In this document: positions 60,976 through 64,000 of the stretch, in pieces
How the letters are laid out: every line of letters starts with the position of its first letter
How positions within the stretch are numbered: the stretch's first letter is position 1
Origin: Woeseiaceae bacterium
Lineage (GTDB): Bacteria > Pseudomonadota > Gammaproteobacteria > Steroidobacterales > Woeseiaceae
NCBI GenBank assembly: GCA_021773075.1
Contig: JAJFKT010000026.1
Location: forward strand, 310,356-374,355
Reading direction: 5' to 3'
Length of the DNA: 64,000 bases
Made by a program: the position numbers and the translations under genes
The notes under the pieces: generated by a model
What the model was told of the DNA's origin: nothing
The model's database searches: none
Seen by the model: the letters and a program-made list of their open reading frames with translations, nothing else

Positions 60976-62137
60976 GGGCCCTAACACCGAATCAACGCTA
61001 CTTGGCCACGTAGTCGGCTTCGGCCGCCGATTGCGTGCGGCCGGGATAGCCGTCGATCCGGCCAGTATGATCGACTTGTGCAAGGCACTCGATCACATTG
61101 AAATTGGCGTTCGGGCGGACCTTAGAGCTGCGGCTCGGGCGACGCTGCTTAGTAATCGAGATGATCTGGAGAATTTCGAAAAGCTCTTTGCAGAGTACTG
61201 GGACCGAAAACCCGAAACCGAGTTGGCGTCGGGACCCTCGCCCGACTACCGGGAACTCGACGATTCGCAACCGCGGCAGCAGTCGGCCTCCGAGTCGTTG
61301 CAACAGCAAAAATTGTTGCTTGTCGACGAGGCGCAAACTGACTCGACACAGCCCGTTGATGGTGAGGCAATCGCTTACAGCAAACAGGATGTCTTGCGTC
61401 ACAAAGACTTCGGACAAATGAACGAGGATGAAATTGCCAGCGCGCGCACGCTCATTGCCCGTTTTGTAAGAATACTCGCGAACCGGCCAGGGCATCGTTT
61501 TCGGCCGGCGCGGCGTGGACGATCGGTGGATTTTCGTAAGAGTTTTCGTCAAAACCTAAGTCACGGCTTCGCTGCGCTCGAGCTAAAGTACAAGAAACGC
61601 CGCGTCAAAAAACTCAAAGTCATTGTGCTTTGCGATGTTAGCGGCTCTATGGCTCAGTATTCGAGCTTTCTACTCGAATTCGTATTCGCAATTCGAGAAA
61701 GATTACCGACGACTGAAGCGGCCATATTCGCAACTCACATGTCGTCTATTAGCGATTCGCTGCATGCCGGGACGATCGCAAATGCGCTGCGCAACGTGTC
61801 CAGAGTCGCCGGTGGCTGGGGCGGAGGCACGGATATCGGCGGATCGCTGGCGGAATTTAACGACCATTATGCGCGGTCGATGCTTCGATCGAAGGCGATT
61901 GTTGTCATTCTTAGTGATGGCTGGGATCGCGGCGACGCGGCACGCATGCAAAGAGAGGTTACTCGGCTGCGACGCCGTGCACATAAACTCATCTGGCTGA
62001 ACCCCCTGCTCGGTGGCAGTGACTATCAGCCGCTATGTCGCGGAATGCAAACCGCGCTGCCGCACGTTGATCACTTTCTGCCGGCGCATAACCTGGCAAG
62101 CCTGGCGAACGTTGTGGACGTACTGCGGAAAACGTAA
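60941..62137 (+). CDS. VWA domain protein (CoxE-like)
   Basis: About 398 residues. The start is uncertain: ATG 60941 is given, GTG 60947 has better spacing to GCGGAG, and a TTG at 60890 is also open. The N-terminus resembles CoxE (RRLRAAGIAVDPASMIDLCK); a Glu/Gln-rich middle follows. The VWA domain has a MIDAS motif LCDVSGSMAQYSSF and GGGTDIGGSLAEFN, with a final SDGWDRGDAARMQ. In the Cox system CoxE works with CoxD in maturation of the molybdenum centre. It overlaps the MoxR gene by 35 bases. Confidence 0.86.
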   Translation: MQVENHWPSRLRGPNTESTLLGHVVGFGRRLRAAGIAVDPASMIDLCKALDHIEIGVRADLRAAARATLLSNRDDLENFEKLFAEYWDRKPETELASGPSPDYRELDDSQPRQQSASESLQQQKLLLVDEAQTDSTQPVDGEAIAYSKQDVLRHKDFGQMNEDEIASARTLIARFVRILANRPGHRFRPARRGRSVDFRKSFRQNLSHGFAALELKYKKRRVKKLKVIVLCDVSGSMAQYSSFLLEFVFAIRERLPTTEAAIFATHMSSISDSLHAGTIANALRNVSRVAGGWGGGTDIGGSLAEFNDHYARSMLRSKAIVVILSDGWDRGDAARMQREVTRLRRRAHKLIWLNPLLGGSDYQPLCRGMQTALPHVDHFLPAHNLASLANVVDVLRKT

Positions 62138-62139
62138 AG

Positions 62140-64000
62140 CTACAAAGTTCCGAGGGCTCGCAGGATTTTCTCCGGTGTAATGGGCAAATCTTTTATTCGA
62201 ACGCCAATTGCGTTGTAGACCGCAGCGCCAATCGCTGCCGCGGGCACCGTCACGCATTGCTCTGAGAGACTCTTGGCACCGAACGGTCCTGATGGTTCGT
62301 TGGTCTCGATAAAGATACTCTCGATTTGCCGCGGCATTTCCACAGCCGTAGGCATTTTGTAGTCAAGGAAATCGCTTGTAAGACAAGCCCCGGTATCCTC
62401 GTCGAATACGAGGTCTTCCATCAACGCATAGCCGATGCCCTGTTGTATGCCGCCCTCAACCTGGCCCTCAGCCGCATTCGGGTGTATCAGCCTACCGAGG
62501 TCGTGCGCATATACACAGCGCAGCACGTCAACTTTGCCGGTTTCAGTGTCGACCTCAACCTCGACGAACAACGCTGTAGCGGGTGTTGGGTTTTCCGGTG
62601 GCGCAAGGCTCGATGTTCCAATGATCGTACCTTTGTGTTGCGGCGGCGATGAGGGCGCCGGACCTTCCTCGGTAACCACTATGAAGGGTGACTCGGCAAC
62701 CTTGACAATATCGCCAACAGGCATAGACGTATCTGGCGAGCCTTTGACCGACACTATTCCGTTAGCGACCTCGAGGTCATCCGGATTCGCCTCCATCATG
62801 TCGGCGGCGATTTCCAGGAGCCGCTTTTTCGCTTCGGCGGCCGCGGCTGTCACGGCAAGTCCAGACGAATATGTACCGCGGCTGGCATGCGTCGGCGCAT
62901 CGAATGGCACAGTATCGGTATCTGCATAGGACATACGTACGCTGTTCGCTTCGAGGCCAAGTTCTGCGGCCACCATCTGACATAGAACCGTGTTTTGTCC
63001 CGAGCCCAAATCCACGGTTCCCGACGCAAGATCGGCCGTTCCATCGACGTTGAGTTTAACAATCGCGCCAGTGTGCTCAAGAATGTCTGGGAAGCCCATG
63101 CAACCGCTGACCCAAATGCCCTGGGTACCGATTCCAATGCCACGTTTCTTGATACCGGTTCCGCTACCGGCAGGCTTTCGGTCGCTCCAGCCGATGCGCT
63201 CGGCACCCTTGTCCATCGCCTCTTCGTATCCGTAGCTATTGAGTGACCAGGCCGGATTGAACGGATGCGGGTCGCCTTTCTGATAGGCATTCTTACGCCG
63301 GAACTCAATGGGATCGAGCTTGAGCTCTTCGCATATTTCGTCAATTTGCGATTCCACCGCGAAACAACCCTGCGGACAGCCGTAGCCGCGAAAGCCGCCG
63401 CCGATCATGTTGTTGGTGTAAACCGTGAAGCCTTCCCACCTTTTATTTTCGCACTTGTACGGAAACGTAACACCGAAGAGACCGTGCACTACAATAACCT
63501 CGGCACCATGAGTTGCATGCGCGCCTGTATCGAGAATGCTCTTTGCCTCGCGCGCAGTAATAGTGCCGTCACTCTTTACGCCGGTCTTCAGATAAACCTT
63601 GATCGGGTGACGCGCGGTCGTGATGAAATCCTCATAGCGGCTTTGCTCAATTCGTACTGGCCGGCCGGTTCTCTCGCTTAAGATCGCGGCGATTGGCTCG
63701 ATATAACCGAGGTCCAACTTGCCGCCAAAACCGCCGCCTATGTAAGGTGGCTTAATGACCGTAATGCGACTTTCCGGAATTTCCAGTGCATACGCCAGCT
63801 TCTCGCGCAGGCCGAAAATGTGCTGCATGGAGCATTGCACCGTAAAATGTCCCTGTTTGTCGCAATCCACCAGGCAAACCCTGGGCTCCATGTAACAGGT
63901 ATGCACGCGTTGGGTCTGATATACCCCCTCGAAAATGTGGTCGGCTTCTGCGAACCCGGCTTCCACGTCGCCGAACTCGAAAACGGGATTCTTGGCAACA
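62140..64000 (-). CDS. Second molybdenum hydroxylase large subunit (5' end outside the window)
   Basis: The reading frame is open to the right edge (about 620 residues seen) and ends at 62140. It is a xanthine-dehydrogenase-type molybdopterin subunit: IKPPYIGGGFGGKLDLGYIE, GGFRGYGCPQ at the active-site loop, VDLGSGQNTVLCQMVAAELG, HASRGTYSSGLAV, and GAKSLSEQCV with the catalytic Glu, then RIKDLPITPEKIL. The FRGYG loop suits hydroxylases of N-heterocycles or 4-hydroxybenzoyl-CoA reductase relatives rather than CO dehydrogenase. Electron-transfer subunits would lie beyond the edge. It is convergent with the CoxE-like gene, 2 bases apart. Confidence 0.9.
   Translation of the reverse strand, partial: VAKNPVFEFGDVEAGFAEADHIFEGVYQTQRVHTCYMEPRVCLVDCDKQGHFTVQCSMQHIFGLREKLAYALEIPESRITVIKPPYIGGGFGGKLDLGYIEPIAAILSERTGRPVRIEQSRYEDFITTARHPIKVYLKTGVKSDGTITAREAKSILDTGAHATHGAEVIVVHGLFGVTFPYKCENKRWEGFTVYTNNMIGGGFRGYGCPQGCFAVESQIDEICEELKLDPIEFRRKNAYQKGDPHPFNPAWSLNSYGYEEAMDKGAERIGWSDRKPAGSGTGIKKRGIGIGTQGIWVSGCMGFPDILEHTGAIVKLNVDGTADLASGTVDLGSGQNTVLCQMVAAELGLEANSVRMSYADTDTVPFDAPTHASRGTYSSGLAVTAAAAEAKKRLLEIAADMMEANPDDLEVANGIVSVKGSPDTSMPVGDIVKVAESPFIVVTEEGPAPSSPPQHKGTIIGTSSLAPPENPTPATALFVEVEVDTETGKVDVLRCVYAHDLGRLIHPNAAEGQVEGGIQQGIGYALMEDLVFDEDTGACLTSDFLDYKMPTAVEMPRQIESIFIETNEPSGPFGAKSLSEQCVTVPAAAIGAAVYNAIGVRIKDLPITPEKILRALGTL

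Noticed and set aside
1-64000. CRISPR arrays, tRNA/rRNA genes, insertion sequences or prophage
   Set aside because: No regularly spaced repeats, tRNA-like cloverleaf, transposase or phage proteins were seen by reading; a tool scan (tRNAscan, ISfinder) would settle small elements.

Overview
The window is a dense bacterial chromosome segment with no rRNA, tRNA, CRISPR array or insertion sequence that I can see. Genes are packed in short operons with many ATGA/GTGA overlaps and no gap above about 300 bases. TonB-dependent receptors, DUF1302/DUF1329 envelope proteins, a TRAP transporter, AraC/MarR regulators and protein-level similarity suggest a heterotrophic, probably marine or sediment gammaproteobacterium (Woeseia-like is a guess, not shown). 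The window looks like a catabolic island.

Layout. 1-4170 (minus): class V aminotransferase, CDGSH-bicupin fusion, NhaC antiporter and a truncated threonine-dehydratase-like enzyme. 4276-11787 (plus): MarR regulator coupled to a sulfatase, then a TonB receptor and two exported amidohydrolases. 11795-13060 (minus): an aberrant NRAMP-family carrier. 13110-17129 (plus): FAD-linked D-2-hydroxyacid dehydrogenase, aminotransferase and Na+/amino-acid symporter. 17349-25001 (plus): second TonB receptor, complete DctPQM TRAP transporter, then cofE and cofD (coenzyme F420) and a methyltransferase. 25003-29881 (minus): a three-gene molybdenum hydroxylase whose large subunit carries an N-terminal CoxG domain, then DUF1244. 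30082-32383 (minus): glutaryl-CoA dehydrogenase, an unknown protein and a YkgJ protein. 32464-34924: MFS carrier, cofC and a convergent Rieske ferredoxin. 35056-39147 (plus): an operon of luciferase-like (probably F420-dependent) oxidoreductase, two metallo-beta-lactamase hydrolases and a tandem OsmC protein. 39133-43310 (minus): M24-fold hydrolase, two PanE-like reductases, AraC regulator. 43497-48947 (plus): fumarylacetoacetate-hydrolase-family enzyme, M20 amidohydrolase, fbiC (CofG-CofH fusion) and a PuuE-like deacetylase. 48968-51813 (minus): methyltransferase, membrane protein, AhpD-like protein, DUF3179. 51884-59831 (minus): DUF1329, DUF1302, RND/MMPL permease, YCF48-like lipoprotein, AraC. 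60055-64000: CoxD-like MoxR ATPase, CoxE-like VWA protein, and a second, truncated molybdenum hydroxylase large subunit.

How it fits together. The genes for every recognised F420 biosynthetic step (fbiC, cofC, cofD, cofE) lie within about 25 kb, but they are spread over three transcription units. cofE/cofD and fbiC are translationally coupled to transport and hydrolytic genes rather than forming a biosynthetic operon. A luciferase-like enzyme and a Rieske ferredoxin sit beside cofC. With two molybdenum hydroxylases, several amide and C-C hydrolases, PLP enzymes and dedicated uptake systems, the simplest reading is an F420-dependent catabolic pathway for a nitrogen-containing (possibly cyclic) compound. 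The substrate is not determinable from sequence. The most notable departures from the norm are the F420-catabolism linkage, the LLM-MBL-MBL-OsmC operon, the CoxG-CoxL fusion, the CDGSH-bicupin fusion, and several family members that have lost canonical active-site residues.
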